From: Pelecanus crispus
Taxonomy: Eukaryota > Chordata > Aves > Pelecaniformes > Pelecanidae
Reading direction: 5' to 3'
DNA length: 64,000 nucleotides
Assembly: GCF_030463565.1 (NCBI RefSeq)
Contig: NC_134648.1
Location: 11,139,806-11,203,805, forward strand
Part shown: piece after piece, positions 1-12,900 of the stretch
Layout: every line of letters begins with the position of its first letter
How positions within the stretch are numbered: position 1 is the first letter of the stretch
Translations under genes and position numbers: made by a program
The notes under the pieces: model-generated
Database searches by the model: none
Told to the model about the DNA's origin: nothing
What the model saw: only the letters and a program-made list of their open reading frames with translations

Positions 1-3000
1 TTTTACTATATTCCTAAGGTGCACGTAAATCCAATTTTATTTCATGGTTCCACTTGCTTATTTACAATATATTGAACTCCAATGATTTTTACCTTTGTGA
101 ACTTAAGTCAACTGCTTCTTCTAAATGGAAAATGGAACAATAAAGATAATTGCTCTTGCTTGAAAAAATCTTTAATGTATATTAGTAGAACTGCAGTATG
201 GATAAATATACTATTTACTTATCTGGGAAACCATATACCTGAGTCCAGGATAAGCCCTGTCCTTTTAATTTTGGGAACTATAAGAAAAGTGACTCTTAAT
301 TCTGTGCCCAAAATGCTACAATAAAAACAAAAATCATACACTTTGTTAAGATAAGTTACTGATGGTATCTGGTAGTTCCACCACAGAAAGGGTATGTAAT
401 GCTACCCTGCAAAATAGTTTTTGCTGAATGTACGCTAGCAGAGACTTGTCCACTTTGTCAGGGTGGGGTTCAGGCTAAAATCCTCCTGGCTTATGATTTA
501 TGTACAGTTGTTTTGAACCCCGCTACAAAGCGATCATGGAAACACTTTTGAAACAACAGCTAAAAAAACTTTTATATGAATTACATAAAATGGCTGTTCA
601 GCGTTTAGGATGGACATCTTGAATGCAGAATAGTTCCAACAGACACTGCTGCTTCTTTGCAGAAAATCATGATTCTGCATCACTCTAAGAGGACAGTGCA
701 ATATCCCTTAGTCGAAATGTGAACTTTCAAGAAATGAGTTGAGCCAATCTAAAGGTTACTGCTACATAAAGGAGAAGGTCTCTTTCTCTTTTCATCCTTC
801 TCCCTGTTCCTGACCATGTGCTTCTGAACTTACTTTATACTGACTTTCATGCTCATCAGACTTTTTCCTCAATGACTCCACAACTGGGAGAAAACTAACT
901 TGGGGTTTAAAAAGAAGGGGATGTTTTTCTACTAGGTTAGTGAGTTGAAACAGCTCACAGAAAAGGTCAAGGCATGGCATAAGGGCAATGGTGAGATGTG
1001 CATTTGACCTAGCTGCTTATGAAACCACAGCCAAAGAAAATACAGCTCAGCAGCGTTTGAGAAACAAGAGAATCCTGGGTAACAGATGCAGAGATGCCCT
1101 GGTATGCACAGGTACAGGTAATGCATTTATGTTTTCATGAGATATGATGGTTACGGTGTCAAACTCAACATTTTGCTTTTGTAAGGATACTTGTTCCACT
1201 ATAGACTCTAATCAAGAGAAAAGCATTTTTCACCTTGAAGGTGTTTGCATTGTCTTTCTTTAAAATGAAGTAGGTCCTTCAAAAACTCATGAAAGTCAAT
1301 GGCAAAACTTTAAATCAGTCCTTAAGTATGGTTCCGGTTTAGGCCAAAAAACACATTTCCCTGGTCATCCTTCACAGTAAAAGTTCAGAGAAGATTTTCT
1401 GGAGCATGACTGGGAGCAAGATGTCAGTTTGGTCTCACTGAATTGCCTTCCAGTGGTATCTCTGCCTTGCCATCAAATGTGTAAAGAATATGGAAATGCC
1501 AGCCTGTGTGAAGTTACCTGCCTTGCCCCTTAGCACATTGTAATGAATGTCTTGAAATTAAAAAAAAAAACAAACCCTCCTAGAATTATCTTATGAAAAC
1601 AACTTAGGTTGTGACAGTCCATTCCCAGTATATTAGCTGCTTTAAAATGTAAAATTACAGTGAATTTTAGAGAAGAATGATGTGTATGTGTCTTGTTCTA
1701 AGTTAGTTTGTGGCATTTCTAAGTATTTTCTTCCAGTCAATTTTAAGAAATATTTTTTAAGAGAAGAGAGGGTCTTGAACATCTGCTCTTAGCCTTGGGG
1801 GAACCTTCTATCAACTTGCTATCAACTTTTCTTACAAATGAAGAACAGAATTGGAAAGCAAAAGTAATTTTTGCTCTATAAAGTAGCCTAAATTGTCCCA
1901 TAACAGAAAGTACCAGCCATGCATAATGTAAACACATTGGTGCTATGGAATCTATGCTGTCAATCTTGACAGCTGTGTTAAGTCAGTCTGAAAAGTGAAT
2001 TTTCTGCACATACAGATTTCACCTCCACAATTCTTTTAAGGGCATTTGTTATGGTAATTATCATGAGTAAGAATAGTTAGTTACCTCTTTGCTATTCCAG
2101 TGCTGCATTTGATTTATTTAACAGATCCTAGTTCCCACTGAAGCTCTGTGGCATAAAGCTTACAGTTTGCTTTGCCGATCAAAATGGTGGTCTGTGTGGT
2201 AGTGTCTTTCCTGTACCTGACCTGTACCAAATCCTAGGTGTGGTCTGACTGTGTATTTCTGCCTTCCATCTTATTTCTGACACATAATTGTGAGAAGCAA
2301 TCCAGGGGACTCGGCAGACGGTTGCATTGTGTAAACCTGACTGTGTCTTCCAGCAAGTAAATTCTCTTGCAAAGTACAAAGCACTTGGCTTTAGGATTTT
2401 TTCTGTGTTAAAAATACACACAGAAACTGAAATGCTTGAATGCAAACAGGAGTGAATTTCTGTTTCTCATGTCAGTTTATGGCCAGCTTCTGCCTGGGTG
2501 CAAGGAGCAGGAGGAAGTGTGCCAGACAGTGCCCTTTGTGAGGCACAATGAGGAATCTTTTAAAAACCAGTGGATTAAAAGAATGCAGGCAGGAGCTGTA
2601 TGAGAGTAGGAACTTGAACCCAGTGCAGTTTAGTGTGTACCTGTTCTGGTTTTGCAGTTGTCTTCTACTCAGTGAGCCAGAATCCCATCTTGGTAGCAGA
2701 GTATAAATCTGTTGTGTATCTGTTTGCTTCTCAGGAACTTTGCTGGCTGGCAAGGATCATGCCTTCAATTTTCAATTGCCTGAGTTATCTGATCTTAGAT
2801 GAATTTCAGCACTTGTTTATAGCATGCAGTAACTTCTTGCCAGCAGCTAGCATAGTGTTTCAGATTTTGAAGTGTGTGCTGGTTGTGAGGCGTTGAGGTT
2901 TTCAGAGTGTGCTCTCAAGTTGTGCAGCATATCTATACAGGTGAGTATTACACTGCTTTGTAATTTTACAGTTAACGTAGGCACGAATCTGTTCGTCAGA

Positions 3001-6000
3001 CGTATGCAAAGGGCCGTTCAAATTGGCAGTGCAGTGGGAAGTTCTGTCCTTTCCGTTGCTTAACTATATAATGGGCAAATGATGAATTGGAGGGCTGTAA
3101 TTCAGTCTCTGCTACTGACTTGCACTTTCGTGGTGATTACACATGTACATTGCTCTCAGCTGTGTTTTCAGTTAAGCAAATATCTTATTTCTACCACAGC
3201 TGACACACAGCACTTGAAAAGTGCAGTCCTCAGTAGCGGTGGTTCTTGCTGAATTTTGCTTACCAGGTAGGTAGCTCAGTCTGTCTCTCTCAACTGTTTT
3301 AATAAGGGTGAAAAGTAAGGCATTTTTTGAGTGTTGTATTTTGTGCAGTGGGCAAGGGCAAAATGGAATCTTCGGGGTTTCCCCCCCACACACACTTGAC
3401 TAAAATCTTTCTTATGTTTTCTTAATCAGTGTATGGCATGATTGTTTCTTCTGTTTTGTGGAGTGCTGAATATCCTGGAATTTTCTGTGCTTGCAGATGA
3501 CAGTCTAGAATAGTGTAGTGTCCTCTTTCTAAGATGTTTTCTGTCATGTTAAATTTTATAAGCAGTTTTATAAGAATTACATATTTCCAAGACAACAAAA
3601 TGTGGAAGTGAGATATACAGCACGTGCTTCAGTTTCATTGGGAATATTGAAAAGCATGATTAAATATTTTAAAAGTACGCAGTGTGAATTTTAAAAGTAC
3701 ACAGTGTGAATTTTAAAAGTACAGTTGTGTTTGGAAATAGTTTGCCGTTCATTGATCTGTTTGGTACATGCATATTGTAGCTTCTGCATGGCTCATCTTT
3801 GTAATTATTCTACTCTAAAATAGCTTTTTTCCTTAATTTTTAAACTTAAAAGTTGATTTGAAAAAAAAACCTACTTTGATAAATTAAATGATAGTACATT
3901 TTAGAATTAAAAACAAGTATCTTCTTTATAAATAAGATTCCCTAGAATATGTTCCATTTCTGTTCTGTATTTCAGCTCTTTAAGATCCTCATAAAGCTGC
4001 TACAGCCCAAATTACCATTTTGCCTGTCTTATATTATCTTTTTTTGCTTTAAAACCAATAACATAAATTTGTATTTTCTTTTCTTACAATTGCATATTTA
4101 TTCTGGCTGAATTCAAGTTGCATCATACCACTGAAATACACTGTAATTTCTCTGTAACAAAATGGGTCACATTCTTAATGAGCTGTTCACTGTGAGCATC
4201 TGCTCGAAGATGAAAATAATTGCTTCCAGATGTTACCATTTCAAGAGGGGACATTTACTTTAAAGGGCACTTTCTTTCAAAGCAAAAGTTAGTCTCTCTA
4301 GATGCAAGAGAAATTGTCAGCTGTTTTCAATCAGTGTAGCTCCATTGAAAACAAACTAGGGATAGTTAGCTATTTTGTCTATTTTAAGGCAAGAGTTTTA
4401 TGCCAGTTTACACTAGCTGAGGATTTGATTCTCCAACTTCAGAGAAAACTGTAAAACTTTGACTTGATTAAAAAAACAAGTCAGCTGCCTTCATGCTCAC
4501 TTACACCAGGTAGCACCTTAGTGTTCACATCAAGCTACTGAACTCAGAATGAAAGCAGTGAGGTATTACTCTCCATTGCATAACTAAGTGTAATTTGGGA
4601 GTCTGTAGAAAAAGTAAGGAGTAATGGCAGATGGTGCCCTCAAAGGAGAGATCTTTTGTTAAAAATCTCTGGAGGGGATGCCATGTCTCTCTGCCTTATT
4701 AAGAAATCTTCCTGTTGTATGATGGAACACCATGTCAGTGTAAAAAAAAAAATTCTAAATGGTGTTTCAGCTCAACAGTGAATCGAGTCTGTCCATGGGG
4801 CCAAAGTCACCTCATCCTGCTAGCCTTTTTGATGTTCAGTGGCATTGCTTCATATCAAAGTTCTCATTTATAGCTATGTCTTAATCTGCAAAAGTCTGCT
4901 ATGTTAACAGCTGTACAGAGCCTGTTCCAGTCTGGACTGGAATATGCCTCTGGAACTTGTGCAAAGTAGGTTTTTTCCGGTCGATAGAGGAGTTACTTGT
5001 AATTAAAATTGTAATTTGTAATCACCTTTGTAGAAAGCAGCTACTACTGAGATTTCATTAGGTGACTGCCTCTTAGAGTTTCTCAATAAAAAAAGTCAGT
5101 GCACTGTCTTTTCCCAATTAGTGCTTGATTTATTTCATTCAGAGAAAAAAAAACAAACCATGAGGCTACATTTCTGTTTATTTTCCCATCCATACACAAA
5201 TATCATTGTCAGTGTCAGCAGGAATGGGCATGGCACTGGGAATAGTGGGTGGCTTAGATAATTGGTGTTGCAATGCAGATGCAAGTTGAGTACTATTTTT
5301 AATTTGGGCAGTATTCCCCACCAGACTAAAACGATCTACACGTAGAGGAGATTTGGGTTCCAAATAAACTTTAACTGTATAATTTTTAAACTAACCTTTG
5401 TGGTTTCTTTGGCTCCAAGCCATTGTCTACAACATATACAGTTTGTGGAAGAGTTGAGAAAAGGGTGATGGACAGGGCAGTTTCTGATCACTTGGTAACA
5501 TCAGTGTAGATCCGGAATAACCATGCCAGCTTCAGTTAAGTCACTTCCATGTAATAATTCAAAGCAGAATCTGCTGCCATTCCTCAGTGCATTTCACATG
5601 ATCAAAACACCGATGTGAGTTATGAATTACCAATTCAATTTTTGAACCATTTAGAAACCTACGTTCTTTTGCAAAAATTAATTAGGCGCTTGGAAAGTTA
5701 GGTATTGATTTTTTAGTAAGGCTTAAACTCCTGAATAGATTTTTTTTCTCTTTGAAAATGGGGGCCAACAGAAGTATTATATATATATAAAAAAATACAC
5801 TCTGTTAAATTTTGGAAGATTTTTTGCTTTGGCTTTCTTGAAAACTGAAAGATGCCATGAAGGTGTGACTATTGAATGTTTTCCAAACATAGTGATGCCA
5901 CTCTGTCCAAAGTATGACTTTCTCTGCAATCTGAAAAACAAACTCGGGGCACACAAGCAGAAGTCATGGCCAATTGTTTCTTGTTTACACTGTTACTCAG

Positions 6001-6821
6001 TTTAGGCATTGCCTTTTAGATTGCAGTTAGGGCATTGCACTTCTCATTCAGTGCTGTTCCCTCCAGAGTGCATAGCCTTCAAAAGTTAGCAAGTACTACA
6101 TGGTGTAGACTTTCAAGTACTACTAGCATGACTGCAGAAATGTTGCTTGTCTTTGGTACTCTATTTTCGTTAGGGTGCTCATTCTGTAGTACACCCTTCA
6201 TTCACTAACACGTGGTAAGAAGTTCTAAAATGTTTCATTGTAATACTAAAATGTAGCTTTGTCTGATGAGTATTTTAGGAAGTAGCCAACTGTTTTGTAA
6301 TGTGTCATTCAAAGGTCTTCATGGCATTATGCAGGTTTGTGTGTGTTCACCCTTAGTATTGTTTTCTGATTTCATGTCTTGCCTGCGGATTAACTCTGCC
6401 ACACGTTTTCTTGCAATAGGGAGGGGGATACAGTGGTTTAGTGATTAACACAGGAGAACATTTAGGTGAAAATAGCTGCAGAAATCAAGAAACACGCAGT
6501 TCAAACAGTTCAAAGTATACGTGCTGTGAAGAGAGGTACAGAAATTTGCTTTCATATGAATTTGCCGATCACTCAATTTTTTTTTTTTTAGTTACTTTTT
6601 CTGCCTGCAGTAAATGCTTACATTAAATCTATCTTGCTGCATTTTTTGCATTGTAAAGCAGTAGCAAGTGTGACTTTGGAAGAAGAGAATCATTTTGCTT
6701 TCATATTGAAAGCGTTAAAACGCTGGGGTAGAGACTTTTCTGTGGTTCTGCCAGTAAATCACATAGTATTCTGTCAGCATTCAGTTGAGTAACTGGAGAA
6801 AATGTTCTGCTCTGTTTTCAG
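1..6821. other. PPFIBP2 intron (partial), no exon recognised
   Basis: AT-rich intronic sequence upstream of the first visible PPFIBP2 exon. Every open frame here is short and none looks like a protein domain. I found no coding exon, tRNA, CR1 tail or promoter-like CpG cluster. A 22-nt tandem repeat at 3,667-3,724 is listed separately. The upstream PPFIBP2 exon, which must end in phase 0, lies left of the window. Confidence 0.7.
3667..3724. repeat. 22-nt tandem repeat, about 2.6 copies
   Basis: The unit TTTTAAAAGTACRCAGTGTG plus AA occurs twice in a row, followed by a partial third copy. The copies differ at one position (CGC versus CAC). It lies deep inside an intron and looks like a small local tandem duplication. 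Confidence 0.8.
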
Positions 6822-6953
6822 GAGTTGCTAAGTCGAACATCACTAGAGACTGAGAAATTAGATCTCATGGCTGAAGTTTCAGACCTGAAGATTAAGCTGG
6901 TTGGTATGGAAAAAGAACAGAGTGAATATGAAGAGAAACAGAACAAAGCTGAG
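6822..6953 (+). CDS. PPFIBP2: PPFIBP2 exon: coiled-coil segment (44 codons)
   Basis: Acceptor TCTGTTTTCAG and donor GAG|GTGAGT. Phase 0 at both ends. The peptide starts [15 protein letters not shown] and ends EEKQNKAE. It is rich in charged heptad residues, as expected for the liprin N-terminal coiled coil. This is the first PPFIBP2 exon in the window. A (TTTGG)n run lies about 20 bases after its donor. Confidence 0.93.
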
Positions 6954-9900
6954 GTGAGTTTCTTTCATTAGCTTGGTTTGGTTTGGTTTGGTTTTCTTTT
7001 CCCTATCATGAGTCTGTGGTATGCTGTCATACACCTGAGCTTTTGACCTGAAATCAGCATGCAAGGGGATTTTCCATGCTTACAGCACAGGCTGTATCAT
7101 TGATCCTGTGAATTCAGTGAGGAATATGATTATGCATTTTTGGGATGTGGTTTCTTTCCCCTCTCTCATTATACTTCAAAGGTTGCTGTTTGGCTTTAAT
7201 CAATGCACAAAGTCCCTTCCAGCAGCATACATTACAATTGACATTCACTTAACCCTTTCCTTTCCACAGGAGCTGGACTGGCAAGGCCATGTGAGGCCTA
7301 CCAGAGCTCTTCTCTTTCCGCATTTATGTGGCAGAGAAGACTAGACATGAAGACTCAGTAGTATCAGGTTGCTACAAACACTTAGATGATGACCCTTGGC
7401 GATTTTAATGTGTTCATGGCACTTGGGAGGGGAAGGCAAGGGGCAGGGCATTTTCCTCAAATGAGCCTTTCCCTTGTGGTTACATAATAAATAGTGCAAA
7501 AAACTGACATGCATTGGAGGAAATTCTAATCTTTACTCCCCTCAGATGTGGAGAATTCTGGACATCAAAGAAGCTTTGCTCTTTACAATATTGGTTAAGA
7601 AAGAGAGTATGAAAAGGGGAGTCATATGAACAACATCCATTTCATAGTAGTGAGCAACAGGTAGAGCTGGGAAGAAAGGTGATTGCGGAAGACAGTAATT
7701 CATACAAATTGCCACGTGTTGCCCTACTCAGTGGTCCTGTAAGGGGACCAATGGAGAGGATTACCGGGCAAGGGAGGATTACTAGGTCCAAGATTTGTAA
7801 ATTGCTGACTGAAGAAAGACTTTCTATTCCACATTGACTTAGGAGAATTTGAAATCCAGGCAGTGTTAGAGAACTGCTTGTTCTCCATTACGTTGCTAGT
7901 GGAATATTTGATAACTATGCATAAGTAATTTACCTGCAGTGACATAATATGTTTGGGGTGTGTTTGGTTTTGACTTACTTATCCTCTGAAGTTTTCTTTA
8001 CAGATTAAAAGATAGCTTAAAGAGAGCAATTTCTGGCAGAGGTTGCAAGTCAGAGAGGCACCAGCTGCTGTTTTTACCATCTGTGGCCTTCTCATGCTCT
8101 TTCACCCATAATTGTCAGTGTCTTGCATACAGAAGGCCTAAGCAGTCTTGTACTACCTGAAAATCTAAACGGGTCTGTGCAGCGCTTAATTGCTGCAGAT
8201 GGCAGCCTGCTCCCAGCAGTCGCCTTCCTGAGAGACCTTCAGCACTTCCCGTTACATGTTGAATAGGAGGACAGGGCTGCTTGAATTATTGCAGGACGTG
8301 CACAGTCAGCCTGACTTCTGGAAAGCAACAAAGCTTTTGAGTGCATTTGCATTGACAGGACTTTTAAGTACTCAGTAGGTCTGGGCCTGTGATGAGGGTG
8401 AGGCTATGACCCGTGAAATTCTTCTGCCACTGCAACAAGGTGTGTGGCCCCCTTGGATGGAAAAGTTGAGCTTTATTGGCCTGGAAGCCTTTGTTGTATT
8501 GCGAAGTGATAGGAAACAGTCCTGCTGAGATGGAAAAGGATTCTAATCTGATGGAAAAGTTCAGAATCATTGTGTTAAGTGTGCCCTGAATTATTAACTA
8601 CCCCAAGATGTGGTTAGATTTCTGGCCTGTGAAAGTTGCAAACCTGTGTATGCAAAGCAAGGAAAACAGGTGTTGTAAGTAAAGCTGTGGGAAATAAACT
8701 GCATTTTTGGTTTGCTCATTGAGCCATTTTGAAAATTATTTCAGATTGTTCTGAATAAGTGTTAATCCAATTTGTCAAGATGAATAGGCGTTGCTTTCAG
8801 TCAAACTGGATGCTTACTTGAATTCTAATGCTTTAACCCTGTTTCAGCTCCATTTACTGTAAATTTTACTAATTTTCAATACAAACACAATTTCAAACAT
8901 CAGAATGACATTTATTAATACAATTTCTTTATACTATTAGACTACAGCTGCTGCTTAAATTGGGTATATCGTTGAGTGTCTTCCTGAACTCCTTGCCTCC
9001 ACTGCCCAGCTACATTTTTCTGGTGAATAAACCCCTCTTATGTATGCCAACAGTCTACCTTTAATTTGCTCTTGTTTATGCATACACAGTTGTGTTGTGG
9101 TAACCTAATTGCTTCAGAGTGAGACAGTTCTCCAAACTGACAGTGACTGAATGTGAAATTAATCTTCTTGTAATTGTATCTCTGAATGTCGTGGCTACTA
9201 CAACATGCTCTTACAGTGTATAATTCCTCAAATGAAATTGCAATTAGTATTTTTACATAAGTGCAATAAAGCTATGGGTGACAGAGGTAGAGCGTTTCTT
9301 ATAGACTGAAGCTGGCCAATTGCTGCTTTCAAGACTGAGTTTAGGATTGACAAAGGTGAGCAGAACAGTGATTTTATAGATTTGCTACTGTCAGAAGTAA
9401 TAGTCCTCAGTTTTCACCCTTGTGCATGTGTTATAGAGGCATCCAGTAGTTAAACCATTTTGAACAGCCTGTTAATTATACTTCATAGCTGACCCTGCCA
9501 TTTCTAAATATAATAATGGGTTTTTAAAAGTTTAAAATTAAATGTGACATTGCAGAATAATTCAACTAAAACATATTTGGTCTGTACCCTAATTTTGTGT
9601 CAGCTTATTTCACAGCAGCTGTTTCCAGTCATGTAGAATTTATCTGTAGAATTACTTCTCTGGTTGTGCTGGGGGGAAACAAAACAAATTAAGATATCCT
9701 GCTAAAGATGAGCAAGTTTTAATGTGTCAGGTTCGTTTCACTTTATCTTGTGTAGCTGTGGTTTAGTTTTGGTTTTAGTTAGCAGCAAAGAGTTTATCAA
9801 ACATCTCTAACCTCTCAAAGGTATTAATTTCACACTGAATGCCACTTGTCTCTGGCTCTTCAAAGCACATGCTAAATTTAAAGTGCTATTTACTTATATA

Positions 9901-12900
9901 TATAACACAGGAGCTGGGAGAATAGCTGCTTGTAAATGGACAGTCTCACTTGGTTTTGTCATTTTAATTCCCTTTTTGTGAAATAATGTTCTACTTTTGC
10001 CGTAGTGATGCTGTGAGGGTTTCTGAATTCCCACCTGAGGGAGTTTGTGTACCTTTTCTCTTACCTGAGAAGCCTTAGAAATTTTGGAAATGTGTTTTCT
10101 TAATGTAGCAAGGTATGAGCCAGCAGCATTATCAAGTGATTAATGGCAGCCCAGATGCATGTTCTACCTGAACACAGACAAAAGAGACCTTCTGTCATTA
10201 TCAGGAGACTGCAGGAATAATTGTCCATTTCAACTTGCTTAGCAGCCTTTCTCATACTTTTTTTCTTCTAGCATGGGATAAGTTTTGTGCGTTTTGCTTT
10301 TTCATACTGAGGATCTGAAGTTTGCTATAAGCTGCTGGAAAGTGTTTTTTGGCTCTTGTGTGGACACGTCTGAATTAAGTATCTAGTGGATAGTCACTAG
10401 CAATTTCAAAGCAACTTGAGTCAGTGAGCCACTGACTCTCACTGGGGAGTTTGGTCTGTTGTCTCACCTGAATCAAATTCAAGATAGAAGCCTTTTCTGC
10501 CTTGAAACTATAAACAACTGTAAAGGCATGTATTGCAGCTGGAGCTTGTCTCTTTCTCCTCCGTAGGCCTCTTATCCTTCACTGGGGTAAGGATTTCTGC
10601 CATTTCTGTACTGTCAAGTTTGCCCTGAGGGAAGTCTGTGTGGACACAGAGTGTTTCCTATTCCCGTTTTTAATGTGAGGCAAAAGAGAAAAGAATTACA
10701 AGCAGCAGCAGAAGTGTTTCTGAACTCTCCCATGTTGCCACAACTGGAGCAGCTGTCAGTTTGTGCTTAAAAGTCTGTGCATCTTGTTTGAGCAGTGGTT
10801 CTTCAGAACCTTGTATGGGTTAACGGTGTTCTCTGTCAAAGACAAGCGCAGACTAAAACCTTGGTGCTTAAAAGAAAACAAGAGATGGATGTGTGTCCTG
10901 ATGTTTCCAGTTTCCAGTTGGTACTGCTCAGTGAGATGTCTGATTGTGGAGATGATGGAAAAAAAGAAACAAAATCAAAGCGTGGAAGATGGAGAGAGTG
11001 TGGATAGTATCTAAACTGTACATACAGCTAGTCCTACGCGTGTTCTACTCTGCAGCGTTCTGATAAGAGAATGAATTAGCTAGGGGGATGTTCTCCTCAC
11101 CATTGTCTCACTGTGTTGCTGTGAAGTGGCTAACGTAGCCACTGAACTTAGGAAGGATATGGTTTCACCTAGGGGAGCTGATGCTGAAGGAGGCCATCTT
11201 CTACCTGTGCAGCCCTGGCAAAACATGTCAGCCTATGAAGGCTGGATATTGCAGAGTTGGTATGCTGGGGCCCAGTACTCTTTCCAAACTTTTTGTTTGT
11301 TTACAGAACTAATCCTCATTTATGTGCATAAAAGGTTTATTGGATGAAAGGATAAGCATCGAATGTTGTGATCCTGACCAAGAGTAATATGTATACAGTG
11401 AAACATATGCAGCTGCTTTTCTGAATTTCAGTTTAAGCACAGTGCCCTAGAAAAATACTTAACTGATGTGAAACCCTTTTGCCTAACTGATACATATGCT
11501 TTTGAAAGGGAATCTTTGTGAATGTTTAAAGTTTTCTGTGGATGCCGATACAGTTTGAGATTGGTTGTGTTAAATATTTACCTGGTCAGAGTAGCATCCA
11601 GTCCTTGCAGCAGCTGTTCCCTAGCTTTGAGATTATTGATTCACCAGAGAGTTGAGATTACAGGAGGACTGTTGTGCATTGTAATGAGGAAAAAAAAAAA
11701 AAAATGATGCCATCTCATCTGTTTTTGTGTCTGCTAAAACTTTTTCACTCCTTTGGGAGATGGAGTAATCTCATCAAATTTATTCCACTTGAGAAGATTG
11801 AGAAATCACAAAACATATGTTGTTAATGTACATGAAAATCAAGAGAAAGGCACTCCAAACTTGTAATACCTGAGAAAATACCCAGCACTATTTAAGTGAA
11901 ATGTTATATAGATTTTAATACTTGTCTTTGGTTTGCTTTCTGTAGCTGGATTTTTTTGTGTGTATCACTGATACACAGAATTCCAAGAAGCTGGCCAGCA
12001 AATCAGTGCACTTTAAAAGCCATTACTTTTTCTCCTGAGGTATCCTTTGATTCTCTTATGTATGTTGCTTAACTCTTTCTCCATGTCAAGATACTGCCTA
12101 GCTAGGAAGCTAGGTAATGGAGTTATTTTTCTGACCCATGCTAGACCTGGAAACAGAATCACTTTATTAGTAAATCCTGTGTATAAATTGTGAAAGAGTA
12201 GGTTATGGCCCCAACTGAGCACTTAGCAATTTCTTCCTAGTGGATGATTTGGCTGTGTAAATGAATGTAATCAAGTCCATTTCAGCAAAATTGTGCCTCT
12301 GAGCCAGCATATTAAAATATGTTCCAGTTTTTCCCGATATCTGACTTCATGTGACTGGATAAGTTTCCAAAAATGAGGGGCCAAATTTCTGATCTTCACA
12401 TTAGGATCAGAATCATGAATTAGTCAGGAATATAGATTCTGTTCTATTTAAACTGTAGCTTTGTGCAATATTCCAGATTTATACCCATTCACACATACTT
12501 TATCAGAAGGGAAACACATCATCTGTTTTTTAGTTTGCCTTTTACGTGCTGCATGTATTTCTTTGTGCTGCAACTGTAGAAGTATCTTCTTTGCATCATT
12601 TTCTTTCTCACCTGTCTTTTTTTGTCTTTTTTTTTTCTTTTTTTCCTTTCTTCCTGTGTTTTCAGTCAGTAGTGAACCTGATCAGTGAGCTACAGGAGCA
12701 GATGTGTAGACTGCAGCTGGAAATTAATAGTAGAATCCAAGAAAGAAAGTCTCAAGATAGGAAATCAGACTTGACACCTAATGGTCCTCAATCTAGTGCA
12801 AGATCAGTGGCAGAGACTCTCAGCCAGAAGAATTGCTCTCAGTGTGATGTATGAGATGTATACCTTAGCCTGTGTATTGCTGCTTCTCTTCTCTTGTAGA

